From: Mangrovimonas cancribranchiae
GTDB lineage: Bacteria; Bacteroidota; Bacteroidia; Flavobacteriales; Flavobacteriaceae
Direction of reading: 5' to 3'
Length of the DNA: 64,000 nucleotides
Assembly: GCF_037126245.1 (NCBI RefSeq)
Contig: NZ_CP136925.1
Location: 1,876,001 to 1,940,000 of the forward strand
Position numbers and translations under genes: made by a program. Position 1 is the first letter of the stretch. Each line of letters starts with the position of its first letter. Positions 28,301 to 36,366 of this stretch are shown here, piece by piece. The notes under the pieces were generated by a model. It did no database searches and was not told the origin of the DNA. It saw only the letters and a program-made list of their open reading frames with translations.

Positions 28301-28371
28301 TTTAATTAATTTAATTTGATACAAGCCTTAATTGTGGAAGCAAAGGTTGCATCTATATCATGTAACAATTA

Positions 28372-28926
28372 TTATACTTTTTCTACTTGCATATAGCTTA
28401 GTTCTAATGGTGTTTTTCTTCCAAAAATTTTCACCATAACTTCTAGCTTACGCTTTTCTTCGTTTATTTTTTCAATGGTACCGTCAAATCCGTTGAAAGG
28501 TCCATCGATAACTTTTACAGTTTCACCTACTTTGTAAGGTATCGCTACATTCACATCGGCTTCTACTGCTAATTCATCTACCTTACCTAACATTCTGTTT
28601 ACTTCAGATTGTCTTAAAGGTACTGGATCACCACCTTTGGTTTCACCTAAAAATCCAATAACATTTGTTACAGACTTAATAATATGTGGTATTTCACCAG
28701 TTAAGTTAGCCTGTATCATAATGTAACCTGGAAAATATACTTTTTCCTTATTTATTTTCTTTCCATTACGGATTTGGATGACCTTTTCCGTTGGAACTAA
28801 AACTTGGTCTACATAGTCTTCTAAACCTAATCGAGCAATTTCGTTCTCTATATAGGTCTTTATTTTATTTTCTTGACCACTAACAGCTCTTACAACATAC
28901 CACTTTTTCTCGCTCACTTCAGACAT
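28372..28926 (-). CDS. nusG: Transcription termination/antitermination factor NusG
   Basis: The 184-residue protein has the NGN domain (KKWYVVRAVSGQENKIKTYI) and a C-terminal KOW domain (VGETVKVIDGPFNGFDGTI). It binds RNA polymerase and couples it to Rho or the ribosome. It lies 3 bases after secE. The location in the secE-nusG-rplK block marks it as the housekeeping NusG, not a capsule-specific UpxY paralogue. Confidence 0.97.
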   Translation of the reverse strand: MSEVSEKKWYVVRAVSGQENKIKTYIENEIARLGLEDYVDQVLVPTEKVIQIRNGKKINKEKVYFPGYIMIQANLTGEIPHIIKSVTNVIGFLGETKGGDPVPLRQSEVNRMLGKVDELAVEADVNVAIPYKVGETVKVIDGPFNGFDGTIEKINEEKRKLEVMVKIFGRKTPLELSYMQVEKV

Positions 28927-28929
28927 ATT

Positions 28930-29127
28930 CTAACCGTTAATCCATTTAAAATAAAAACCAACAACCTTACTAAAAACCGTATCTACTCCCCAGATTGCTA
29001 AGGAGAAAATAATTGAAAACACCGCTACTAACACTGTTAAGCCTTGAGCTTCAGACCAAGTTGGCCATGTAACATGGTGCTTTAGTTCTTCGAAAGATTC
29101 TTTAATATATTTTACAATTCCAGCCAT
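28930..29127 (-). CDS. secE: Preprotein translocase subunit SecE
   Basis: The 65-residue protein has the amphipathic helix ESFEELKHHVTWPTWSEAQ and one membrane helix near residues 30-50, the minimal SecE form. It clamps SecY in the Sec translocon. It lies between tRNA-Trp and nusG, as in many bacteria. Confidence 0.95.
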   Translation of the reverse strand: MAGIVKYIKESFEELKHHVTWPTWSEAQGLTVLVAVFSIIFSLAIWGVDTVFSKVVGFYFKWING

Positions 29128-29143
29128 TGTATTTCTTTATTTG

Positions 29144-29216
29144 CACGGGTTGAGAGGCTCGAACTCCCGACACCTGGTTTTGGAGACCAGTGCTCTACCA
29201 ACTGAGCTAAACCCGT
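29144..29216 (-). tRNA. tRNA-Trp (anticodon CCA)
   Basis: A 73-base cloverleaf starts ACGGGTTTAGCTCAG on the minus strand. The anticodon loop is CTCCAAA and the acceptor stem ACGGGTT/AACCCGT. The 3' CCA is not encoded. It lies between tuf and secE. Confidence 0.97.
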
Positions 29217-29227
29217 AAATACAAGTC

Positions 29228-29255
29228 AAGGCATTTCGACTTATCGAAACACCTT
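29228..29255 (-). other. Hairpin between tuf and tRNA-Trp
   Basis: AAGG...TTTCG pairs with CGAAA...CCTT around a 6-base loop, with a 2-base internal mismatch. No T run follows. It may help release the tRNA from the mRNA. Confidence 0.4.
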
Positions 29256-29277
29256 AACTTATATATTAAACTTATAA

Positions 29278-30465
29278 TTAGTCTAAAATCTCAGTTACCT
29301 GACCAGCTCCAACTGTTCTACCACCTTCACGGATTGCAAAACGTAAACCTTGATTTAGTGCAATTGGTTGAATTAAATCAACAGTAATAGTTAAGTTATC
29401 TCCTGGCATAACCATCTCAACTCCATCAGGTAAGTTAATGTTACCTGTTACGTCAGTTGTACGTACGTAGAACTGTGGACGGTAGTTGTTATGGAATGGT
29501 GTGTGACGACCACCTTCTTCTTTCTTAAGGATATAAACCTCTGCTTTAAATTTAGAGTGAGGAGTAATTGAACCTGGCTTACAGATTACCATACCACGAC
29601 GGATATCTGTTTTCTCAATACCTCTTAATAAGATACCTACGTTATCTCCAGCTTCACCTCTATCTAATATCTTACGGAACATCTCAACACCTGTAATAGT
29701 AGATGTTAATTTTTCAGCTCCCATACCAATGATCTCTACAGGATCTCCAGTGTTAGCAACACCAGTTTCGATACGTCCAGTTGCTACTGTACCACGACCT
29801 GTAATAGAGAACACATCCTCTATTGGCATTAAGAAATCTTTATCTGTATCACGTACTGGCTCTTCAATCCAGTTATCAACAGCTTCCATTAATTCCATTA
29901 CTGTATCCACCCATTTTTGCTCACCGTTAAGTGCACCTAAAGCAGAACCAGAAATTACAGGACCATTGTCACCATCGTATTCGTAGAAAGATAATAAATC
30001 TCTCACCTCCATATCAACAAGCTCTAAAAGCTCTTCGTCATCTACTAAATCTACTTTGTTTAAGAAAACAACAATACGAGGAATACCTACCTGACGTCCT
30101 AAAAGGATGTGCTCACGTGTTTGTGGCATAGGACCATCTGTAGCAGCTACCACTAAGATAGCGCCATCCATTTGCGCAGCACCAGTTACCATGTTCTTTA
30201 CGTAATCGGCGTGACCTGGACAGTCAACGTGTGCATAGTGACGGTTAGCTGTTTGGTATTCTACGTGAGATGTATTAATTGTAATACCTCTTTCTTTTTC
30301 TTCTGGAGCATTATCGATAGTATCGAAATCTCTTTGCTCAGATAAACCTGCGTTAGCTAATACTGTAGTAATAGCTGCAGTTAAAGTTGTTTTACCGTGA
30401 TCTACGTGTCCAATTGTACCTATATTTAAGTGCGGTTTGGAACGATCAAAAGTTTCCTTTGCCAT
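29278..30465 (-). CDS. tuf: Translation elongation factor Tu
   Basis: The 395-residue GTPase brings aminoacyl-tRNA to the ribosome. Motifs are [15 protein letters not shown] (P-loop), [20 protein letters not shown] and NKVD. The ARTI region, the two beta-barrel domains and the C-terminus [10 protein letters not shown] are complete. It lies between two tRNA groups, like tufB of Escherichia coli. No Shine-Dalgarno sequence is seen before the ATG. Confidence 0.98.
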   Translation of the reverse strand: MAKETFDRSKPHLNIGTIGHVDHGKTTLTAAITTVLANAGLSEQRDFDTIDNAPEEKERGITINTSHVEYQTANRHYAHVDCPGHADYVKNMVTGAAQMDGAILVVAATDGPMPQTREHILLGRQVGIPRIVVFLNKVDLVDDEELLELVDMEVRDLLSFYEYDGDNGPVISGSALGALNGEQKWVDTVMELMEAVDNWIEEPVRDTDKDFLMPIEDVFSITGRGTVATGRIETGVANTGDPVEIIGMGAEKLTSTITGVEMFRKILDRGEAGDNVGILLRGIEKTDIRRGMVICKPGSITPHSKFKAEVYILKKEEGGRHTPFHNNYRPQFYVRTTDVTGNINLPDGVEMVMPGDNLTITVDLIQPIALNQGLRFAIREGGRTVGAGQVTEILD

Positions 30466-30530
30466 GTTTGTAAAATTTAATCTTAGTTATATAATAATAT
30501 TAGTGTAAAAACAAAATTTATTCCTAGCAG

Positions 30531-30602
30531 AGCCAATGACGGGATTTGAACCCGTGACCTCTTCCTTACCAAGGAAACGCTCTACCCCTGAGCTACACCG
30601 GC
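30531..30602 (-). tRNA. tRNA-Thr (anticodon GGT)
   Basis: A 72-base cloverleaf starts GCCGGTGTAGCTCAG on the minus strand. The anticodon loop is TTGGTAA. The 3' CCA is not encoded. It is the tRNA nearest to tuf. Confidence 0.96.
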
Positions 30603-30615
30603 TTAAAAGTTCAAA

Positions 30616-30651
30616 GTTTAAAGCTCAAAGTTTCGCTTTGAAGTTTTAAAC
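30616..30651 (-). other. Hairpin between tRNA-Gly and tRNA-Thr(GGT)
   Basis: GTTTAAA pairs with TTTAAAC and TCAAAG with CTTTGA around TTTCG. There is no T run, so it may act in tRNA processing rather than termination. Confidence 0.45.
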
Positions 30652-30668
30652 GACACTCAAAAGTTTAG

Positions 30669-30741
30669 AGCGGGAGACCGGGTTCGAACCGGCGACATTC
30701 AGCTTGGAAGGCTGACGCTCTACCAACTGAGCTACTCCCGC
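30669..30741 (-). tRNA. tRNA-Gly (anticodon TCC)
   Basis: A 73-base cloverleaf starts GCGGGAGTAGCTCAG on the minus strand. The anticodon loop is CTTCCAA. The 3' CCA is not encoded. Confidence 0.97.
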
Positions 30742-30803
30742 AATTCTCAATTAAAATAATTTCTTATTTTTTTTTGAGATTTCCGTTTTCACGGAAATTG
30801 TTG

Positions 30804-30886
30804 TGGGGAGAGCAGGATTCGAACCTGCGAAGTTAAAAAACAACAGATTTACAGTCTGTCCTCGTTGGCCGCTTGAGTATCTCCCC
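30804..30886 (-). tRNA. tRNA-Tyr (anticodon GTA)
   Basis: An 83-base type II tRNA with a long variable arm starts GGGGAGATACTCAAG on the minus strand. The anticodon loop is CTGTAAA. The 3' CCA is not encoded. Confidence 0.96.
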
Positions 30887-30922
30887 AATGTTTGGTATAA
30901 TTCAGTATTTCTTAGAACTTAG

Positions 30923-30996
30923 AGCCGATGGAGGGACTCGAACCCACGACCTGCTGATTACAAATCAGCTGCTCTAGCCAGCTGAGCTACATCGGC
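30923..30996 (-). tRNA. tRNA-Thr (anticodon TGT), copy 2
   Basis: This 74-base gene has the same sequence as the copy at 12996-13069. It is the first gene of the tRNA-tuf operon and lies 53 bases after the -7 box of its promoter. Confidence 0.97.
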
Positions 30997-31019
30997 TTTT
31001 TTATTGACTTTTTTTACCT

Positions 31020-31044
31020 AAAAAAAGCCCGCTATTTCTAACGG
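31020..31044 (-). terminator. Terminator-like hairpin at the start of the tRNA-tuf operon
   Basis: On the minus strand CCGTTA pairs with TAGCGG around a GAAA tetraloop, then GGC and T7. It could end the hpf transcript 63 bases past that gene, but it starts only 4 bases after the tRNA promoter's -7 box. Confidence 0.65.
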
Positions 31045-31048
31045 ACTG

Positions 31049-31078
31049 CAAATGTATATATTTATTTTCTTATTCAAA
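31049..31078 (-). promoter_or_regulatory. Promoter of the tRNA-tuf operon
   Basis: TTTG (31075-31078) is followed after 18 bases by TACATTTG (31049-31056) on the minus strand, a full match to the Bacteroidota pattern. Confidence 0.75.
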
Positions 31079-31107
31079 ACATTTTTTAAAAAATTTTCAT
31101 TAAAATT

Positions 31108-31410
31108 TTACAAATAAGATTTTAGCTTGCCTTTTCGTCTTTTTAATTGCCTTTCTAATGAGGCTACAGCCATATCTGTTCCTTCCTCAAAACTTTTGCA
31201 TTGTTTCTTTACAATTAAGCTATCTCCTGGTACACTAACTCTTGCTTCAAAAATTTTATTTTCTTTATCGCTAGTGTTTTCTACTTTTAAATAAACATCT
31301 GATTGAATTATCTTATCGTAAAACAAATCTAACTTATCCATTCGCTTTTGAATAAAATCTATCAACTTTCTATCGGCAGAAAAATTGACTGACTGCGTGT
31401 TTACTTTCAT
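31108..31410 (-). CDS. hpf: Ribosome hibernation promoting factor, short form
   Basis: With the ATG at 31410 the protein has 100 residues (MKVNTQSVNFSADRKL...). An ATG at 31437 would add nine residues and is less likely. The fold of HPF/YfiA is visible: FSADRKLIDFIQKRMDKL and FEARVSVPGDSLIVKKQ. It binds the 30S decoding site in stationary phase. The long-form C-terminal dimerisation domain is absent. It lies between xerC and the tRNA-tuf operon. Confidence 0.92.
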   Translation of the reverse strand: MKVNTQSVNFSADRKLIDFIQKRMDKLDLFYDKIIQSDVYLKVENTSDKENKIFEARVSVPGDSLIVKKQCKSFEEGTDMAVASLERQLKRRKGKLKSYL

Positions 31411-31448
31411 ACTTTTAATTGTTTTAGGGTTAGACATAAGATTTAATG

Positions 31449-32339
31449 CTATTTATTACTTCTTGGATGGGCACTTAAATAGACTTTTTTTAGCTCGGCA
31501 ATACTATTGTGTGTGTATACTTGCGTAGCAGCTAAACTAGAATGCCCTAAAAGCTCTTTAACAGCATTTAAATCGGCTCCTTGATTTAATAAATGCGTTG
31601 CAAAGGAGTGCCTTAATATATGTGGGCTTTTTTTAACCTTTGCCGACGCTTTACTAAAATACTCATTAATTGTTCTGTAAACAAGAGTTTCATAAATTTT
31701 AACGCCATTTTTGGTTAAAAATAAATGGTCTGAATCTTGTATTTTATTTAATGCTTCGCGTTTCTTGAGGTATAGTTTTATGGTTTCTATTACTTTACCT
31801 AGTAATGGTACATAACGTTCTTTATTTCGCTTTCCTACAACCTTTAACATTTTATTGGGTAAATCTAAATAAGACAATTTCATTTCGATTAATTCAATAC
31901 GACGCATACCTGTTGAATAGAACAACTCTATTATTAAGCGATCGCGTAAGCCTTCAAAATCGTCATCAAAGTGTAATTCATCTAGAACAGTTGCGACTTC
32001 GGCTTCGGAAAAAGGGACTTGTATTTTTTTGCTAGTCTTTAGCGCTTTATGTTTGGCTAACGGGTTGGATGTTATTTCGCCTATTTTTAGCAAAAATTTA
32101 TAATAGGAGTTTAAAGCTGATATTTTACGGTTAATGCTACGGTTTGATATCTCTTCTTCTACCATAAGAACAATCCAGCTTCGTATTTGCGAATAATTAA
32201 CTTCAACCATATTATTTGTATCGAAGTTTTCTTTTAGAAATGCTAAAAAATTCTCCAAGTCGGTTTTATAAGCTTTCACTGTAAGCTTAGAGTATTTTTT
32301 TTCTAGTAATAAGTAGTCTAAAAAGGATTGAAAAGGCAT
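31449..32339 (-). CDS. xerC: Tyrosine recombinase XerC/XerD type
   Basis: The 296-residue recombinase has the SAM-like N-terminal core-binding domain (SFLDYLLLEKKYSKLTVKAY) and a catalytic domain. The catalytic residues are the Arg of STGMRRIE, the Lys of VVGKRNKER, HILRHSFATHLL, LGHSS, and the Tyr of TQVYTHN. Its length and the housekeeping neighbourhood (rpsU, hpf) point to chromosome-dimer resolution at dif, not to a mobile element, although it sits near tRNA genes. Confidence 0.92.
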   Translation of the reverse strand: MPFQSFLDYLLLEKKYSKLTVKAYKTDLENFLAFLKENFDTNNMVEVNYSQIRSWIVLMVEEEISNRSINRKISALNSYYKFLLKIGEITSNPLAKHKALKTSKKIQVPFSEAEVATVLDELHFDDDFEGLRDRLIIELFYSTGMRRIELIEMKLSYLDLPNKMLKVVGKRNKERYVPLLGKVIETIKLYLKKREALNKIQDSDHLFLTKNGVKIYETLVYRTINEYFSKASAKVKKSPHILRHSFATHLLNQGADLNAVKELLGHSSLAATQVYTHNSIAELKKVYLSAHPRSNK

Positions 32340-32445
32340 TTCTACATTGTATTATTAGGTTAAATATACAGTTTTGTTATGACATTGGCTAAGCCACATA
32401 AACGATAAATCGCTACTTTCTTAAAAACTTTTAACTTTTACGCAT

Positions 32446-32476
32446 AAAAAAATCCTGCAAATTGCAGGATTTTTAT
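32446..32476 (-). terminator. Terminator after rpsU
   Basis: ATCCTGC pairs with GCAGGAT around a short AT loop, extended by A/T pairs and followed by T7 on the minus strand. Confidence 0.85.
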
Positions 32477-32494
32477 TTTTTTTAAAAGCTAAAC

Positions 32495-32689
32495 TTAGAT
32501 GTTTTCTTGATCTCTAAGTTGTTGTATATACTGTGCTTTTTGTACTTGTGCTCTTCTTGCGACAGAAGGTTTTGTAAATTGCTTACGTGTTTGCAATTGA
32601 CGTTTTGCTCCTGTTCTATCGAACTTACGCTTAAAACGCTTTAGCGCTCTATCTATATTTTCTCCTTCTTTTATCGGTATTATTAACAT
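32495..32689 (-). CDS. rpsU: 30S ribosomal protein bS21
   Basis: The 64-residue basic protein starts MLIIPIKEGENIDRALKRFK and contains RKQFTKPSVARRAQVQKA, matching bS21. In Flavobacteriia bS21 helps hide the anti-Shine-Dalgarno end of 16S rRNA, so most mRNAs do without that sequence. Here rpsU alone carries a full AGGAGG, which fits autoregulation: ribosomes lacking bS21 would start on this mRNA best. It has its own promoter and terminator. Confidence 0.95.
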   Translation of the reverse strand: MLIIPIKEGENIDRALKRFKRKFDRTGAKRQLQTRKQFTKPSVARRAQVQKAQYIQQLRDQENI

Positions 32690-32699
32690 AGTGCCTTAA

Positions 32700-32705
32700 C
32701 CTCCT
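32700..32705 (-). promoter_or_regulatory. Strong Shine-Dalgarno sequence of rpsU
   Basis: GAGAGGAGGTTAAGG contains a complete AGGAGG 10 bases before the ATG. The other genes I checked in this window have A/T-rich start regions without such a motif. Confidence 0.85.
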
Positions 32706-32726
32706 CTCTTTTAAAATTTCGGTGTG

Positions 32727-32756
32727 CAAATATACTTTCTTTTTTTATACGTGCAA
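32727..32756 (-). promoter_or_regulatory. Promoter of rpsU
   Basis: TTG (32754-32756) is followed after 19 bases by TATATTTG (32727-32734) on the minus strand. The predicted leader is about 30 bases and contains the Shine-Dalgarno sequence. Confidence 0.75.
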
Positions 32757-32777
32757 CTGTTATTTTAAAATAATTAG

Positions 32778-34208
32778 TTAATCTTTATATAGTTTAGATC
32801 TTTTGGTTAAGTCTTGAATTAATTTTTCGTCTTCTTCGCTCTCTAAAAGAATGTTATACCCTTTCCAGAATTCTTTATTGTAAGGCTTTGGCGAAAAAAT
32901 ATCGGCGTCCCAATCTTTGCTTAATGCTTCAGAAATTTTCTCCTTATCTTCTATAACTTCTGAAAATAATATTTCTTGTACCGTATAGTAATAACGCTCC
33001 TCTTTATTATAACGTTTTTCTTCTTCTTTATTCATTTTACCTTTGGGCTTATAGCCTACATTAACTAGTTTAGGTGTTTCATAATACATATAACTAGGGT
33101 ACATTTTATCGTTATACGCCATGTAATTTATAACTAGTTTATGATTGGTTTGTGTTCCAAAGAGTGTTTTACTACGGCTTTTTTGCGCTGGTGAAGCAGC
33201 TACTAATTCATACTCTATCTTTTTAATCGCATAATTATCCCAATAGATATACATCCAACCTTTTGGATAATAACCTTCGTTATAAATGCCTTCTGTATCT
33301 AAGCCAACATACTCGTTTCCTTTCGCTATTTGAATTTTGTAAATCTTCCTATCGTTATCGACTAGAATTGTATCAATCCCAAATAAGTGTTTGTCTAAAA
33401 TATCTTCACCAAAAAGGGCGTCTTCTTCTTTCGAGTTTCTAACTAGGTTAAGCTTTCCTTTAAAAAGATTTGGCAGGCCATTAACACGTGTATCGTTCCA
33501 TTTAATTGCTTTTGTTAGCCTAGATGTTGGAATGGTGTCACGTTTTAAGTTTTCAGCTTTTAAGGTTTTATTCCCTGTTGTATTTTTTAAATATGTATAA
33601 TAGGTAAATAAGCTATCTACATCGCGCAAGTCGTAACTTTTACGCATTTGATCTACATTTACTTTTAAATACTCGCTACTAGGAGAAGTAAAACCAGAAT
33701 CGTAAACCGATATGGCGCTTTCTATAAGCCATTTAAATTCTTTAGTATTTCGTTCTTTATGTCGTAAAAATCCTTTTTGAATATAAGCCGAATCGGGCAT
33801 GTTTTCTTGAAGTTTTTCTAGCGCTTTTAGCACTACTTCGTTTCCGGTTTCGGGGCGTGGATCGGCAACAATTAAAACCTCATCTAAAGAAGCGACATCT
33901 TCTTCCAAATAAACTATGGCTTGATTATCAAACTCATCAACAGGTGTTTTGTAGCTTTTGTATCCAATTGTAGAGATAACTAAAGTATCTTTTGCATGCT
34001 TACTAGGCACTTGCAACACAAACTTACCATCAATATTACTTACAGTACCAATGGTGGTATTTTGAACATACACACTAGCACTTTCTATGGGATAGTCTAA
34101 AATTGAATCGACAATTTTATTTCTTAATTCAATTTGAGAATAACTCGAAAAACCAAAAGCTACGATTAATACAATTAATAAACTTATGTTCTTGTTTTTT
34201 GAAGCCAT
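32778..34208 (-). CDS. Exported protein with carboxypeptidase-like regulatory domain
   Basis: The 476-residue protein has a signal peptide ending near FSSYSQ. A CarboxypepD_reg-like beta-sandwich (about 25-105, with IESASVYVQNTTIGTVSNIDGKFVLQVP) follows, then about 370 residues of unknown fold with many Lys, Tyr and Asp. In Bacteroidota this domain often starts TonB-dependent receptors or DUF5686 barrels, but no barrel is seen here. It probably lies in the periplasm or at the outer membrane. Its function is unknown. Confidence 0.75.
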   Translation of the reverse strand: MASKNKNISLLIVLIVAFGFSSYSQIELRNKIVDSILDYPIESASVYVQNTTIGTVSNIDGKFVLQVPSKHAKDTLVISTIGYKSYKTPVDEFDNQAIVYLEEDVASLDEVLIVADPRPETGNEVVLKALEKLQENMPDSAYIQKGFLRHKERNTKEFKWLIESAISVYDSGFTSPSSEYLKVNVDQMRKSYDLRDVDSLFTYYTYLKNTTGNKTLKAENLKRDTIPTSRLTKAIKWNDTRVNGLPNLFKGKLNLVRNSKEEDALFGEDILDKHLFGIDTILVDNDRKIYKIQIAKGNEYVGLDTEGIYNEGYYPKGWMYIYWDNYAIKKIEYELVAASPAQKSRSKTLFGTQTNHKLVINYMAYNDKMYPSYMYYETPKLVNVGYKPKGKMNKEEEKRYNKEERYYYTVQEILFSEVIEDKEKISEALSKDWDADIFSPKPYNKEFWKGYNILLESEEDEKLIQDLTKRSKLYKD

Positions 34209-34299
34209 AAATAAGTTATATTGTTGTTTTATATTCTTTATTATCTAGTCCCATTTTGGCAATAATAGATTGGTATTTTCGCTAAAACGCTAAACTAAT

Positions 34300-35466
34300 T
34301 TATTTTGCCGGTTTATATGTTTTTTCGTCTATCACCATTTTGGCGATAATTTCACGAAGAATTTCAGAGGTTCCGCCTCCAATAGGCCCCAACCTACTAT
34401 CGCGAAGCATTCTTGCCATAGGATATTCTTCCATATAACCATAACCTCCTAAAAACTGTAAGCAATTATAAATAACCTCATCGGCCATTGCAGTAGATTT
34501 TAGCTTAGACATGGTAGCTTCTTTTACAACATATTCTCCCTTGTTTAATCTATCGGCTACAGTATAATTGAAGGTTTTACACATGGTCATATCGGCATAT
34601 AATTCTGCAAATTTGTGTCGTAATGCCTGAAACTTATCTATGGTTTGACCAAAAGCTTTACGCTCGCTCATATATTGTTTTGCATAGTTCAAGGCATATT
34701 CTGCTCTAGCGTGAGCATTAACTCCCATAATTAACCTTTCTAAAGCAAAGTGCTGCATAATATAAGGGAAGCCTTTTCCCTCTTCTCCCATTAAATTTGA
34801 TGCTGGAATTTTTACATTATCGAAAGCGATTTCAGCTGTATCTGAAGCACGCCATCCTAACTTATCTAACTTAGTTGCCGATATTCCTGGTGTATCTCTA
34901 TCCATAATAAAGATACTTATTCCTTTATTTCCTAGCTCTGGGTTTGTTTTGGCTGCTACCACTAAATAGTCACTATATACGCCGTTAGTTATAAATGTTT
35001 TTGAACCATTAATAATATAAGAACCGCCTTCTTTAACAGCTGTTGTTCGCATACCAGCTACATCACTACCTCCAAAAGGCTCTGTAATACACAAGCAACC
35101 TATTTTATCGCCTGTAATACTTGGTTTTAGGTATTTTTCTTTTATCTCGTGGCTTCCTTCGGCATTAACATGCGTCATGGCTAGATAAGTATGTGCCCAA
35201 ATATTGGCTGCGAAACCACCTGAATTTATTTTTTGTAGCTCTTCTAAAAGAATGACTGTGTAAAATGTATCTAATCCCATACCGCCATAGGCTTCTGGAT
35301 ATACTAATCCAAATATTCCCATGTCGCCAAACTTCTTCCAAATAAATCGTTCTACGGTTCCTGTTTCTTCCCATTTATCGATGTGTGGTACGACTTCTTT
35401 CTGCAAAAACTCTTTAAAACTTTGCCTAAATAATTCATGTTCTTCTGTGAAGTACATATTATTCAT
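34300..35466 (-). CDS. Acyl-CoA dehydrogenase
   Basis: The 388-residue flavoenzyme oxidises acyl-CoA in fatty-acid or branched-chain amino-acid breakdown. CITEPFGGSDVAGMRTTA and GVNAHARAEYALNYAKQYM are family motifs. The catalytic Glu should lie in GGYGYMEEYPMAR near residue 360. The C-terminus GGTSEILREIIAK is typical. The substrate chain length cannot be told. A TATATTTG box (35500-35507) lies upstream on the minus strand. Confidence 0.92.
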   Translation of the reverse strand: MNNMYFTEEHELFRQSFKEFLQKEVVPHIDKWEETGTVERFIWKKFGDMGIFGLVYPEAYGGMGLDTFYTVILLEELQKINSGGFAANIWAHTYLAMTHVNAEGSHEIKEKYLKPSITGDKIGCLCITEPFGGSDVAGMRTTAVKEGGSYIINGSKTFITNGVYSDYLVVAAKTNPELGNKGISIFIMDRDTPGISATKLDKLGWRASDTAEIAFDNVKIPASNLMGEEGKGFPYIMQHFALERLIMGVNAHARAEYALNYAKQYMSERKAFGQTIDKFQALRHKFAELYADMTMCKTFNYTVADRLNKGEYVVKEATMSKLKSTAMADEVIYNCLQFLGGYGYMEEYPMARMLRDSRLGPIGGGTSEILREIIAKMVIDEKTYKPAK

Positions 35467-35490
35467 ATATAAAAATTTAATTATTCTTAG

Positions 35491-36357
35491 TTATAGGGTC
35501 AAATATAACTTAATTATATCAAATTTATTTAAAGGAAAGTCCTCAACTTTCAACAATTCCTCATAAGACTTAAATCCATCCCGTAGCGTTCTTTGTTCTA
35601 AAATATTATGAGCGACTTCATAATCAATATATGGAATTAACACTAATTGGTCTCTTGTTGCTGTATTCAGTTTTATTTTTTGAATCGTTTTAGGTGTTTT
35701 AACTGTAAAATGCTCTAAAACTCTTGCAATAACATCGTCTTGCAACCCGTAGACTTCTTGTAATTCCACGTCGGCTATAAATCCGTTGTTTTTAACTTTA
35801 TAATCTACAATTCGCTTACTTAATGCCTCACCAATGCCATACACTTTTTGAAGTTGACTTGCTGTGGCTTGGTTTAAATCGATTTTCTCTTTAAAGGTTT
35901 TTGGTAAACTATTTTTATTCCTGTAAGTTTTTTGGGGCTTGGGATTTGTAACCCATTCTGGAAATTTAAAATATGGAGAGATTGTCTTTAACAGGGAATC
36001 AGAAACCTTGGTGACTTGCTGAAATTCTTTAGCCGAGTTAACCCATTTATTTTTTGATCGAAATTTATGAAGCCTATCAATTTCCTGATTACTCATCCCT
36101 AAAACGTACCCTTTATAATCTGTAATGTAATTCGGGTTAAAAGGATAAATTTTGGGTTTGTTGTTTTCTTTGGCAACTTTTTTAAGCGAGTCGATCTCTT
36201 TTTCAAGGTCTTCAAAATTAGTTACATTAGGTAACTTTTCAGGAGTAAAACTCACAAATGAATACACCAATTGAATAACTATAATAAGGAATATCAACAA
36301 AAAAATCCCATTTCGTTGTTGATTAGTAAACTTGAAATGGGATTTTATATTTTTCAT
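35491..36357 (-). CDS. Membrane-anchored helix-hairpin-helix protein (ComEA-like)
   Basis: The 288-residue protein has one membrane helix near residues 18-36 and then at least two clear helix-hairpin-helix units: LNQATASQLQKVYGIGEALS (about 178) and LNTATRDQLVLIPYIDYEVA (about 248). A weaker unit lies near 70-130. Such domains bind double-stranded DNA, and ComEA uses them to take up DNA in the periplasm. This form is larger than ComEA, and no other competence gene is nearby, so the role is uncertain. Confidence 0.78.
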   Translation of the reverse strand: MKNIKSHFKFTNQQRNGIFLLIFLIIVIQLVYSFVSFTPEKLPNVTNFEDLEKEIDSLKKVAKENNKPKIYPFNPNYITDYKGYVLGMSNQEIDRLHKFRSKNKWVNSAKEFQQVTKVSDSLLKTISPYFKFPEWVTNPKPQKTYRNKNSLPKTFKEKIDLNQATASQLQKVYGIGEALSKRIVDYKVKNNGFIADVELQEVYGLQDDVIARVLEHFTVKTPKTIQKIKLNTATRDQLVLIPYIDYEVAHNILEQRTLRDGFKSYEELLKVEDFPLNKFDIIKLYLTL

Positions 36358-36366
36358 AAAACTTTA

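Noticed and set aside
30780-30800. Hairpin TTTCCGT/ACGGAAA beside tRNA-Tyr
   Set aside because: It is short, has no T run and could be chance in a tRNA spacer; I did not list it as a terminator.
30923-32339. Tyrosine recombinase near tRNA-Thr, like an integrated element
   Set aside because: The recombinase has XerC length and motifs, sits with rpsU and hpf, and no cargo genes or direct repeats of the tRNA end are seen. The second tRNA copy is complete and has its own promoter.
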